In this document: piece after piece, positions 48,115 through 59,150 of the stretch
Layout of the letters: every line of letters starts with the position of its first letter
Position numbering within the stretch: position 1 is the stretch's first letter
Source: Loripinus fragilis
Taxonomy: Eukaryota; Mollusca; Bivalvia; Lucinida; Lucinidae
DNA: 64,000 bases
Direction: 5' to 3'
Assembly: GCA_964019695.1 (NCBI GenBank)
Contig: OZ026525.1
Span: 89,437,779-89,501,778, forward strand
Position numbers and translations under genes: made by a program
The notes under the pieces: model-generated
What the model was told of the DNA's origin: nothing
Databases searched by the model: none
The model's input: only the letters and a program-made list of their open reading frames with translations

Positions 48115-48250
48115 GATCTTACATGAGTGCTCATGTTTTATTGAATTTATTAAACGTGTTGCGAAAAAGAGATCAAGTGCTCGGCTAGCCTAGCATTTTA
48201 TCTCTTTTTTGCAACGAGTTTAATAAATTCAATAATACAGGAGCACAAAT
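48115..48250. mobile_element. palindromic MITE family C copy 2
   Basis: TTGAATTTATTAAACGTGTT with GCGAAAAAGAGAT pairs with ATCTCTTTTTTGCAACGAGT TTAATAAATTCAATAATAC. Confidence 0.75.
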
Positions 48251-49040
48251 GTTAGATTTTTTATCATATGACATTAAATATATTTTGAAATCATATTTTT
48301 GGCGTGAAAACGTTAGGTTTTTGCCATATGTGTGACGTTAAAAGCGTCATTTCATATTATTATATAACTAAGTCAAAAGACCGATTTTCATTGGCTTAGA
48401 GCCCTCACGTGGCCAGTCAATATATTGTCATATTTACTGGCTGACGCGCGCTTGCCTGTGAATATTAGTTACTAACATTAGACTTCTTGTGTTTTTCCCG
48501 TTCCGGTTCTGCTTTTCTAAAGCGTCGCCAATAATCCTATCGTGGTTGCCGAGAATGCAATAAATCCCGCACTGGAGCTGATCTATTTCGATTTTATTGC
48601 ACAATAAACGACGAAATCAAATTTAAAGTCTTCAGCTTCTTCCAACTTTCCGCCTTTGCACTGAAGCACTCCCGCCAATACTTAGACCACGTCGCATACG
48701 TTTACATGTATTTGTAACGACGTTTCACCGTCTAACGCCACGAATGACGTCATTTTCCAGTAACAAATGACGTCAGCTATCACACATTTTCCCTGCGCTT
48801 TCAAAGCTGTGAATTATTGCTTGATTCATCACACAATTTTAATATTGGCTCTACAGGCGAGACGTGTTAGAATTCTTAATGATGTCACTCATGAACAACA
48901 TATGCAAAATAGTAAACGGGTGGTCTTATCTAGGTCTGCACTGTTTCTGCTAAATGCTTGACTGTCCCAAAACTTGTATATAAGTTCCGTATTTGTTTTC
49001 CGGGTGCAATGATACCTGTACATCTTTCTGTAAATGTTAT
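48251..49040. other. unrecognised interval
   Basis: Moderately GC-richer around 48480-48760 with several ACGTC motifs, but no open frame with splice support and no repeat relative in this window. Confidence 0.4.
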
Positions 49041-49044
49041 ACAA

Positions 49045-49190
49045 TAAAACAGTTATTGACTGATAAGACATTGGATATGGTGTGATATCGACCAGAGAAT
49101 ACCATTATTGACCTCTGCTTCGCCTCTGGTATTCTCTGGTCGATATCACATCATATCCTATGCCTCATTAGTCAATAATTGTATAAAGTT
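49045..49190. repeat. large palindrome, about 65-base arms
   Basis: GTGTGATATCGACCAGAGAA TACCA pairs perfectly with TGGTATTCTCTGGTCGATAT CACA; the outer arms continue through GGATATGG / CATATCC and TTATTGACTGA / TTAGTCAATAA. Confidence 0.9.
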
Positions 49191-50029
49191 TCCCGAAAAT
49201 CTGTAACCACTAATGGTTTGTCGCTTTTATTGCATGGCGTTATTTCACTTCCAGACATGACGTAATACGATAAGTTGTATTATTTTCAATAGCGGACAAT
49301 GTAGATATAAAAGTTTTATGATGTGCTTGATTGTATCGATCGCTGATCTTTGCCCTCTTTTTTAAAATCACTTAAAACACTTTTCCCTGCAATGTCACGA
49401 ACATTTGACATTATGTTACGTCATGCAAAGACAAACTACAAAGGCATCCAAGAGGTGCAATATCATTTTGTGTGCAGCAGGGCTAGAGGGATCTTCGAAT
49501 CATATTAAGTCTGAATGTCAGCCAAAATATCTACATCACCCAATATCATTTCGAAATCCCCCATGCCCCAAGATTCAAGGTAGTCAGTTAATAGAAGTCT
49601 TCCTTGTAGTCTCAGACACCAAACAACAGTATTCTTGATATATGGTCCAAGTATATTGTTTGACATTAAGTGGCAATGAAGACTTCTGGGATGACCACGC
49701 ATTTCTACCAGGGAATATTTTGTGTAATAACACATTTATGATATCAATGATATCAGCACACTTTTTATTCGGCTTTTATCCTCCAGTTTTAATCATAAGA
49801 TAATGATAAATTTTACCATGTTCATTGCTTCCCTTTTTATAGTGTATATATTTTGCAGCAGCTTATTCGTTTTGCAAAGGTATGTTCTAATAGTCCAGTA
49901 GAAAACCAAAATGACCTGGAACTTGATTTTAAAGTTTTTTTCTTTGTTGATTCTTGTTGTTGAGGCATTGTAATTGATGAATCCAACTGATGCCACTCTG
50001 GCATCATTGAGCGTTTTGAAATATTCAAG

Positions 50030-50535
50030 ATGGCGTCCAAGATGGCCGTCAGTTAGGCTCCTAAGACCTATATGACCAAAATACTCGATCAAAAGCATTT
50101 TAATTTTGACTTTTTGTGGATGTTTCCCAGGCTAAATGTCACATCCAATTAAAATGGAACATTGTTTTGATTCAGAAGGTTGAAAATTAAAGATGGCGAC
50201 CAAGATGGCCGTCAGTTTGGCTTCTAATACCTATATGACCGACAAACTCGATAAAAAACACTTTAATTTTGACGTTTTATGGATGTTTAGATGATACAAA
50301 TTATCAAATTAGAACATGGTTTTGATTCAGAACGTTGAAATTTCAAGATGGCTTCCAAGATGGCCGTCAGTTAGGTTCCTCAGACCTAACTCACTAAAAA
50401 AACTCGATATAAAGCATTTTAAATTTGATATTTTATCGAAGTTTAGAGGCCTAATAATACAAACGATTAAAAGAAGCATTCACAGGTTTGATTCACAAGG
50501 TTGAAAAAGTAAAGATGGTGTCCAAGATGGCCACC
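50030..50535 (+). repeat. tandem repeat, about 160-bp unit, four copies
   Basis: CAAGATGGCCGTCAGT(T) recurs near 50040, 50203 and 50358 and as CAAGATGGCCACCA near 50525, each followed by CTCGATAAAAA and TTTTAATTTTGA-like blocks. Confidence 0.85.
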
Positions 50536-51109
50536 ATTTAAAGCAAAATTCAACCTGAAATCAAATTCGCAGTTAGTAACTATTTCTGATAGTTTTTGGT
50601 TGTATTTGGAGAATCTGACTGGCATGTTATTGTGTTTTTTTCATTGTTGTAAAATATTTAAGATGACATTTAAGAGGGCAGCAATAACAGGGTGCAGAAA
50701 CACATGGTGTTTGCTATGATACACTCTTATTTATCGTAATGGTAATGTTTTTTGTCTTTGTTCTGGGAATTGTATCCATCAATCCATGCACCATGCACTC
50801 ACCAGACCACTTTTGGCTGGATCAAATAATACCATATATCATATTATTCTCATAAAAATTCCTACTTTGGAAACATTCATTTAAAAAATGAAGTGATAAA
50901 TGCCAGGGTATACTGAACAGACAATATCACTGAAAACTAAGTTACAGAGTGTTTGATCAAAGTACAAACCTTTTTTGAATCAATGTGCGGAAAAAGTCAG
51001 CTGGATGGATGGCTAACATTTACAAAAAAAATACTTATGGAGTGTAGAGTAACAACACAAAAAACAACCCCTGAGTCAGGTATCTGCATGCTGCAGATGT
51101 TCGTTACCA

Positions 51110-53160
51110 TATTGACTGCTGGTTGGTACAGGCCTGCTTGCCCGGTGCAGTTGTAACATCCATTACTACTTCTCTGGTCTGTTGCAAGTGCAACAGACAG
51201 CACAGATGGTTGACATTGCTATAACAAATTAGTATGCTGGTCTGGTGCAAGTGTATCAGACATGCATGATTGTAGGCACAAGTTTACAGATTGATATAAC
51301 TGCTGGTTAGATGCAATTGTTAAAGACATGGGAAATGACAGGGTACAATTGTTACACACATGGCTGATGGTAGGGGTTCAAATGTAATATACATGGGTGC
51401 TGGAAGATGAAACTGGAACAGACATGCATCCTGATAATATGCAACTTATAAAGACATGGCTGCTAGTCATGTGCACTTGTAAAATACATCCATGATGGTC
51501 TGGTGCAATTGTGCTTACAAGCCCGTTAGTTGGATACGAGCATAGGGAAATATCTGTGCGTCTGAGGCAAGTGTAACATACCTGGTGGTTCAGCCACACA
51601 ACTACAGATGTGTTTGGTAGTCAGTTGCAACTGATTCAAACATATCTGCTGGTAGATGCAACTCTAACAGACATCATACTCACTTTCCTGATCATACTCA
51701 CTATTTCTAACAGACATGCATGCTGGTCGAGTTTAATTGTAACCGACCTGCCAGGTGGTCGGGTGCAACTGCAACAAACATGCCTGTTGGTTCAAAGCAA
51801 CGTTTAAACATGGACACTGCAACATGCCTGCTAGTGTCTAAAACTGTTTAGACAAAACTGCTTGGTTTCTGACATGTATGCTGGTCCAGTGCCACATAAT
51901 CAAACATGCGCAATCGTAAATATGTTGCTGACCATGTGGCAATGATGCCTGGGCTGCTGGTTGGGAGAAAGTACAACAGACATGCACACTGGCCGGATGT
52001 AACTTGAATAGACGTGGCCGCTGATCCAGTGCAACAGTACCTAGCTTTGTGTTAATTGGATGCAATTGTAACATACGTAAGAGCTGGTGCGATGTAACTA
52101 ACACGCATGACTGCTGGTCCAGAGTCTTGTTGAACGACATGTGAGCTGGTAGAGTACCACATTATTAAACAAGCGCAATGTTAAGGATGTCGGATATGGT
52201 GAGCTGGTGGCATCACATTGCCGCTTTTCAGTGAAACTTCAACAGATATGCCTGCAGACTTGGTGCTATTCAATCAAATATGCCTCCTGGTCCATTGTAA
52301 GTCAAAGAGAAAAGCTACTTGACCGATGCCCCTCCATCAGACATGCCAACTAACAATATGAAACATTTCAGCCAAGACTGCTACATTGTCAATACAACAT
52401 ACATGCCGTGTAGAGAGTTGCTTTGTTGCTGCAGCTGCAACATATATGCCTGCTGGTCTAGTGTTACTGTCACCAACGCCGCTGCTATTAAAACATGCCC
52501 ACTGGTTGAGTGCTGCTGCAAGATGGATGCTTGCTGGACTCTGCCCACTCAATCAGCATGCCTGCTTGCCTTTTGTCACTCAATATTGCATGTCTGCTGG
52601 CGCCTGGCGGTGTGCTTCTCTATCTGCTATACTGCTGGTATGGTGTCTCACTATCAGCCGTGCTTGCTGGTATGGTGTCTCACTATCCCTCATGCCTGCT
52701 GGCGTGGTGCTTCATTATAGGTCATGCCTTTTGGTTTGATACCTCACTATCAGCCATGCCTGTTGGTGTTGTGCCTCACTATTGGCCATGCCTTCTGGGG
52801 GGTGCCTCACTGTAGGTCATGTCTTCGTCTGTGATGCCTCACTATAGACCAGGCCTTTTGGTGTGGTACCTCACTATAGGCCATGCCTGCTGGTCCGTTT
52901 TGCACTTCAACAGACATTTTACTAGTTGATGGAAGAGGGATGGCTACAAGTCTGGTGCTAATCCTACAGAGGTGCCATTACATCAGACATGTCTGCTAAT
53001 CGGGTGCCACTCTCAGATATGCCTGCTTGTACAGTGCAACTCTATCAGACATGCATGCTGGGTTCATTTATTCAGAAACATGTGTTTGTAAAGTGCTTCT
53101 CCATCAGGCAGATATCTGGTATGTTACAAATCCACCAGACATGCCTACAGGTAAGGTGGT
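51110..53160 (+). repeat. degenerate ACAGACATGCCTGCTGGT minisatellite
   Basis: Dozens of CATGCCTGCTGGT-like cores spaced roughly 30-60 bases, joined by GTGCAACTGTAACA-like spacers. The right part (52620-52890) is a more regular ~32-bp subarray with GGTGTCTCACTATCAGCC units. Long ORFs with Cys/Trp/Leu periodicity here are by-products. Confidence 0.85.
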
Positions 53161-53949
53161 TCCCACGGGTTTGTAAAACTTATCAGCTACCAGCCTGGAC
53201 GCCATCTTTAATATATCAAATTCTGAGTGATGCATCAGCCGCATCACTGGGATGTCTATAACTCAAGAATCAGTAAAATCAGCAATTTATCCAATTCCCT
53301 GGAGTTTGCCAGTCACAGGGAAAATTTTCTTATATTTTTGTAATAAACTGCCATTTTGGCGGCCATTTTGTCTTCATTCTTATTTTATTTTTATATTTTT
53401 GTTGGAAGCTAAGTGTCTTCAATTAGATTCCAACTTTATAGTTAACAATTTAAGGGGGGAAAATGGGTTCGAGACATTTTTCCATATCGCACAACTTTTT
53501 CACTTATAATTGGCCTCCATCTTGGACGCCATCTTGAATATATCGAAATGCTCAATGATGCCATAGTGGCATCACTCGGATTTTTCAAGGACAGTATATG
53601 CACTACCAGAATCCACAAAGAAAAAAAGTTTAAAATCAAGTTCCAGGTCCTCTTAAAATTCGCCCAAATACTGCCGGACTATAATGTTTGTGACTTAAAC
53701 AATAGAAACCAATATTTGACTGCTACCTTACTAAAACAAGACTATTTATTATATCATACACTTAGTTATGCATTTTTTTATTAATTCTATCAAAGGCATT
53801 CGAAGACATTCGAGTTTTTTCTTTAAAAAAACAATCTTGGTCTGAAAATTCTTCTGAGATAGGTCATATCAAAGCCAGTTTTTTTTATAAAAAACATAAA
53901 AAACTTTATTAATTCCAGAAGTATTGTTGATACAGAGCCCCAGCAGGGA

Positions 53950-54285
53950 CATATGCAATATTTTTATTAACACGTGGTCACAAATTATTGATTTGTTCAC
54001 CTGACTTGTTATGTCGTTCCCACAAAGTCATGGGAACGACTTAACAACTCTTGGCCACGACTTAATAAGTTGTGGGAATGACATAACTTACTAAGTCATG
54101 GCCAAGAGTTATTAAGTTGTTCCCCTGAGTTATTTTGACATTCCATCGACTTATTGAGTCGCTTCCATGAGTTATTTCATGCATGTCCTTGCCTCAACTT
54201 CCCAAGTCGTTCCCACGAGTTATTAGGAAACAATAACTCGTTCTAATGACTTATTAATTTGTGGGAATGACTTAGTAAGTTTCAA
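53950..54285. repeat. array of alternating-orientation AAGTCGTTCCCACGAGTTATT units
   Basis: Short blocks such as TCGTTCCCACAAAGTCATGG, GGAACGACTTAACAACTC, AAGTTGTGGGAATGACATAA and TCGTTCCCACGAGTTATTAG alternate between the two strands over about 300 bases. Confidence 0.8.
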
Positions 54286-54788
54286 TATGCGCAGTGGTCA
54301 ATAATTGGCTAAGTTAAAATGCTGAAAAAGGATACTTACATGTGTGCCCACTCATGGATTTTCTTTAAATTGTGCATATTAATAACTCAACATATACAAG
54401 CAATGAATATATATTTATTGAATTAGATAATCAAAAATATGGATCAGGAGGCAACCCTGACTTACTACCATTTTGAGTTGATACTTGTCTCTAATTTGTT
54501 ATGTCTTAAATCTATAGTTTTATTTATTTCCAAGGTTTGTCAGCCAGATTGACTCCAGAACACCACAGGCATTATATTAATACCACAAAACTATTTGGAT
54601 AAATTATGATTTACGTTTTCTGAAAACGTAATTAGAAAACTTCTGGGGTTTTCTCTGAAATTTACTGAACAAAACATAAATTCAATTTCAAAGATAGATA
54701 CGTTTTATTCTTTGTCAAAATATCAAATTAACACAAAACATGCCATATATATCTTGCTGATCTGAGCCAAATTTCTATATTTCGGTTT
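54286..54788. other. unrecognised interval
   Basis: AT-rich, no coding signal. A short inverted repeat AACGTAATTAG / GATTTACGTTTTCTGAAAACG lies near 54605-54635. Confidence 0.4.
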
Positions 54789-54789
54789 A

Positions 54790-55045
54790 GCTATGGTTTT
54801 CTCTTTAATTGCACGATGGTGGGTCAGGCCTCAGACTCTATGACGGTTCTGCCGTAAGGCTTTAATTGGTGGGTTGGTGCCTGATGCTTATCTGTAGCTG
54901 GACCCACCGTGGCTCAACTTGAGGTTTTCTATAGCTCTGACTATCTGTAAGTCGTGAGCCCTTTTCTTTATTTCATCATAGTGTGTTAATTTGATTCGAG
55001 TGCTTCTCCATGATGATACATTGCATTAGTTAGAAGGCTTCCATG
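54790..55045 (+). mobile_element. 5'-truncated Penelope-like tail, third subfamily
   Basis: TTTCTCTTTAATTGCACGAT and GACTCTATGACGGTTCTGCC match the last codons of the RT ORF, and GGTGCCTGATGCTTATCTG, GACCCACCG and CATGATGATACATTGCATTA follow the element's 3' region with greater divergence than copies 1 and 2. Confidence 0.7.
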
Positions 55046-55284
55046 TAGTCAGGGAACCAAAGTCGCTTATCGTGCAAAAACGCACATTTTTGCACCCGAA
55101 AGGTATATGGCTGGAAATTTGAATACTGATAGCCTAAATAGTGCTTGATATGAAACCACTGATAGCAATTCGACCAGAATCGCATTTCGCGGATAAATGC
55201 ATTTTGTATGCCACATAGGCCAAGTTAAGCAATCTTTCATAGCATAGAAATTGCGATGATTCCCTAATCAATTAGTTAAAGTGT

Positions 55285-55355
55285 GCGTTTTGGGTCTTCA
55301 AAAGAACCGTTTCATTTAATAGGTCTACTTAAGTACCCACAACATATGTTTTGGT
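55285..55355. repeat. hairpin repeat, family E, partial
   Basis: GGTCTTCAAAAGAACCGTTT, then TTAAGTACCCACAACATATG TTTTGGTTG. The right stem is lost. Confidence 0.5.
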
Positions 55356-55359
55356 TGAG

Positions 55360-56240
55360 AAATAATAAAAGTAATTTTGCATTGCGCACTCTTATCTGGA
55401 GGGCGGGTATGAGAAGCCGTTTGACTGTCAGATAAAACAATAATACACTATCAAATGCATTTAAAGTATGTGCAGTCATTTGTGCACCAAAATAATCTTT
55501 CTAGGAGCATTTTCTTCGTTACAAATACATGTACTATACGGTTACATTTCTGCATCTCAGACGGGGACAGACAGGTTGTTCATGGTGATATGATAATACT
55601 TATACGAGTTTTTCATCTTTATTTTACCGCTGTTAAACGAAATTATTGTTTTCAGTAGATAAAAATCCCCTTGGTCCCTACAATGATCCTATGTTTCAAA
55701 AGTGTTGTAAATATGGAAGGTAAACATCCTTTAAACCTTGATAAATTTCAATTATGTATTAAACTGCTCTTAAGTTGTCCATAGTATTTAACTACGCACC
55801 AGTTGACATGGACTAAATAACTATGTATCAACTTATCATGGTTTTAAATCTTTACGTTTCAGCAACCTTTTCTAGCTTGCCATAGAAAATAAAATAAATT
55901 GTCTTAAATTATGTACCAAACGTTTGTCTAACTGTATGCAGTGTTTAACCGCATTGAATGTAAAATTTATTTATATATGTAAAAATATGCAATTCAGACC
56001 ATTTCAACGGTAGGATAAAAGTGAATAAGTAAGCACGCATTTTTTACGAGATATGCTTCCAAGCGATATATAAATATTGATCAAATAAGTTTTTGGGCAA
56101 TAAATGCAGTTTTAATGAGATTTGAAGCAAAGAAATCTACAAATCGGTTTGCCCTAATCTACATGCTTTAAAAATCAATAAGCAGTATTCTTAGATAACC
56201 AACACTGCTGCTGAGGTCGACTCCGATGTTGTTGTTTAAT
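55360..56240. other. unrecognised interval
   Basis: AT-rich, no coding signal with splice support and no relative found in this window. Confidence 0.4.
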
Positions 56241-56241
56241 A

Positions 56242-57673
56242 TATAAATAGGAGATGTAAACATGAACATGACGTCACACGGAATAGTTGATATAAAGGGT
56301 TGTCAGCATTCAAACCATATATCAATATCGGTATTTCAAACTGAACGTTTTCCTAAATGGGTTAAAATGATGTATTTGTTAGAAATATGAAATAATACAC
56401 AAAACTTTCCTGCACATAAAACTCCTAAATGCAAATAAAATCAATTGTGTGTTTGAAAAGCACATTTCTATGTATAGACGTGACAGTATATAGAACGAGT
56501 GTACTATCAGCATATTAACAAGAAGTCGCCGTGGTCGAGTGGTTACGCTTGTGACGCAGATGAAGTGGTTATTTTAATAACGAGGCGAGGGCACCTTCTG
56601 AAAATGCTTCTGAGTAAATATTTTTTATTTTATTTTATTTAATTTTTTATGAATTTTAAACTTTGCATAGATTATAAATCGTATCTTTCTTTATACATTT
56701 GATCAGATTTTATGCTACATTTCAGAATTTTCCATTTTCTTATTACACTGTGATGGTCTTGATTAGTACAACTCCATATAGTTGGTGCGTCTATTACATG
56801 TATATGCGTTATGGATAGCTAAACACTCATTTTTTAATGCGTGAAAATCGACAATTTAACAAAGAAAAGATGGAATGCCTTACGGAAGAATATGTTAAAA
56901 GAATGGCGAATTAAAATTGGAATGGTCAGCATACTGTGCAAACATTAGATAGACGACAATCAAGAATTCGAGGAGAGACATAGCTGTATAGGGAGATACT
57001 AGCCTAGTCATTATTTAAGTGGACTCAAACAGTGTAGTTGAGTGATTAATGGTGCTCCTGCACATCCTTTGAAAGAGACAAATATACGGACTCTCATTGC
57101 TCCTTTCTGTGTTACTTGCTGTAATTCAGTAATATGAAAATTGGAAAATAGGCAAATTTGTAATGCATTCGTTCCATCACAGTGTAATTGGAAGAGTCTG
57201 CAATCATGAATGTTACATATAATCTGATAAAATGTAAAAAGAAAGATATTATTTAATTTCTATGTTTAGTTTAAAATTCATTAAAAATGAATTAAACTTA
57301 AATAAAAAAAATATTTATTCGTAAGCACTTTCAGAAGGTGCCCTCGCCTCCGTATTAAAACAACCACTTCATCTGAGTCACAAGCGTAACCACTCGACCA
57401 CGGCGACTTCTTGTTAATATGCTGATAGTACACACGTTCTATATACTGTCACGTCTATACATAGAAATGTGCTTTTCAAACAAACAATTGATTTTATTTG
57501 CATTTTGGAGTTATTTGTGCAGGAAAGTTTAGTGGATTAATTCATATTTCTAACAAATACATCATTTTAACCCATTTAGGAAAACGCTCAGTTTGAAATA
57601 CCGATATTGATAAATGTTTTGAATGCTGACAACCTTCCGTGTGACGTCATGTTCATGTTTACATCTATTTATA
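56242..57673. mobile_element. foldback element with ~500-base terminal inverted repeats
   Basis: Left arm 56242-56756 and right arm 57174-57673 are inverted copies: TATAAATAGGAGATGTAAAC answers GTTTACATCTATTTATA; ATGACGTCACACGG answers CCGTGTGACGTCAT; GAAGTCGCCGTGGTCGAGTG answers CACTCGACCACGGCGACTTC; CACTGTGATGG answers CCATCACAGTG. Only about 415 bases lie between the arms, with no transposase. Both arms contain a tRNA-like A-box segment (TGGTCGAGTGG). Confidence 0.9.
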
Positions 57674-57929
57674 CTCAGAAGAAAAAGTTTAGTCAGTATT
57701 TATGTTTTCTCATAAAATCAACAATACTGGATATATCATTGTCAAATTGTATACATGAGTTGTATTATCGTTACTTTACATGTACCTGTTTATTGTGTGA
57801 TAAATAATGCCTCTATAAGACTGTATCAACCAAATTTCAAAATGCACGATGTGCACGTGCTGCGGTAAACCGGCAGGGTCATTTTCTCATATATTGTTCG
57901 ATATTGAAAGAGAGTTGTTCCTATAGCAA

Positions 57930-58310
57930 TAATCCAGAGAAAATTCAGTGTTATCAAGCTTAGGTCACAGTCCAGGCTATCAACAAACAGAAATGCCGCA
58001 TTTTGACGTCTTGAAGCAGGTACACGTGATGCTGACGTGCTGCTCAGCCACGGATGTAATGAACAAACTATTTGTCTTCTGCAAACAGGTTTCCGACAGC
58101 CTGGCAGTAAAAATGACAAGCCTCCATCAGGGAGACCACGGATAACGACGCCACTTGAAGTTAGAGTCATAGTGACGTCAACATGACGTAATCGCTTCAT
58201 GGCTGCCTGGAAACTTCTTAAACACCTCAGACATGCGACAGGTACGAGCATTTCCGTCTATACTGCAAGAAATCGTCTGAGTGGCTCTAGACTGATTTTT
58301 GAGTTTTGAA
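57930..58310 (+). pseudogene. Tc1-type transposase remnant (helix-turn-helix region)
   Basis: The plus strand reads TGFRQPGSKNDKPPSGRPRI TTPLEVRVI, then RNRFMAAWKLLKHLRHATGT SISVYTARNRLSGSRL. This is the second DNA-binding half of Tc1/mariner transposases (GRPR, then RNR-F-x-A-x-x-L, ATG, IS-x-x-T-x-RNRL). The catalytic DDE region is absent and the reading needs a frame change near 58185. The 141-codon minus-strand ORF across it is a shadow. Confidence 0.75.
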
Positions 58311-58804
58311 ATTTGAATTTTGATATTGACCCCTTTGTGTATTTTTTGTGAAGAAAAGGGGTATATTTTCAGAATGTTATGTTGAAAATGTTCACATTTG
58401 TAAGAAATTAAATGAATTTAATGTTGAGTAAGGTTTTTGTCAATATTAAGACTGTCTCACAAAATTAAGACCGTCTCACAAAATCATTGCACACACTGTC
58501 TGTTCTGACTAAACTTTTTCTTCTTAGTATATAAACTCTCGAACTTATTTGATAAAAATATATGACATTTTGAAAAATAATATTTTGACCTGTTCTTGCT
58601 GGGCTTCCGTAGAAAGTTGACTGCTCTGGCGTTATGCAAGTCGGTCGAGTCTGCTATACAGTGGTTTCAGATACACCATAGAATTACCTTTGCAACCATA
58701 CAAAATCTAGCTGTATACCTTTCAGTTGCAAGGGTTAGCATTTTTGCTACCTTGGTTCCCCGACTAATGCCAGCTGAACATTTCTTGTACTTCAACAACA
58801 GTAG
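58311..58804. other. unrecognised interval
   Basis: AT-rich; AAGACTGTCTCACAAAATTA is followed by AAGACCGTCTCACAAAATCA, a local duplication at 58445-58485. Nothing else identified. Confidence 0.4.
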
Positions 58805-59150
58805 AATATAGGGCAGAGATTTGGCGCCAGTAAAATGCATTTTAGCCCTCCCCCCCCCTGGTGGCTTAGGCTGCTATCCGTCTAAGATGGTGGTTCTGTT
58901 GTTGTTGACTTTTATTTATTGTAACTCCCATTGTGGGAGTCTGTAATAGTTCTATGTTTTTTATTATACGTTACTTTATGTCCATTCTAGTTTTGCAATC
59001 ATCTTCATAGGGAAAAGAGAGTTGGTTGCTTTGCTTAATTTGTCTTCCTGGTGTCTCGTGATGGTTGTGTGGCTCTTCCTTACAATGCCATGGGTTTGTC
59101 TGCGGTTTGTGATTATGGTATTTCCTGATCATACTCACTTAACTCTTTTT
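58805..59150 (+). mobile_element. tail family 2 copy
   Basis: GGCGCCAGTAAAATGCATTT, then a C-run, GGTGGCTTAGGCTGCTATCC, AGAGAGTTGGTTGCTTTGCT, GGCTCTTCCTTACAATGCC and GGTATTTCCTGATCATACTC. Confidence 0.75.

Larger units (their letters stand above)
49905..53670. mobile_element. foldback composite with inverted arms and minisatellite filling
   Basis: The left arm (49907-50050) and right arm (53515-53668) are inverted copies: GACCTGGAACTTGATTTTAA, TGGCATCATTGAGC and TTCAAGATGGCGTCCAAGAT are found in both in opposite orientation. Between them lie a 155-167-bp repeat (50030-50530) and a long degenerate minisatellite (51110-53160). A partial third arm lies at 53195-53260. No transposase is visible. 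Confidence 0.65.

Noticed and set aside
49793..50098. Minus-strand ORF similar in protein to the plus-strand ORF at 53548-53784
   Set aside because: The similarity is explained by the inverted arms of the foldback composite; neither extends as a coding sequence.
52319..52815. Overlapping plus-strand ORFs of 101-133 codons with periodic Cys/Trp/Leu
   Set aside because: Periodicity follows the ~32-bp minisatellite; all three frames are open to a similar degree and no domain is recognisable.
57826..58251. 141-codon minus-strand ORF
   Set aside because: The opposite strand encodes a Tc1-type transposase segment, which explains the long open antisense frame.
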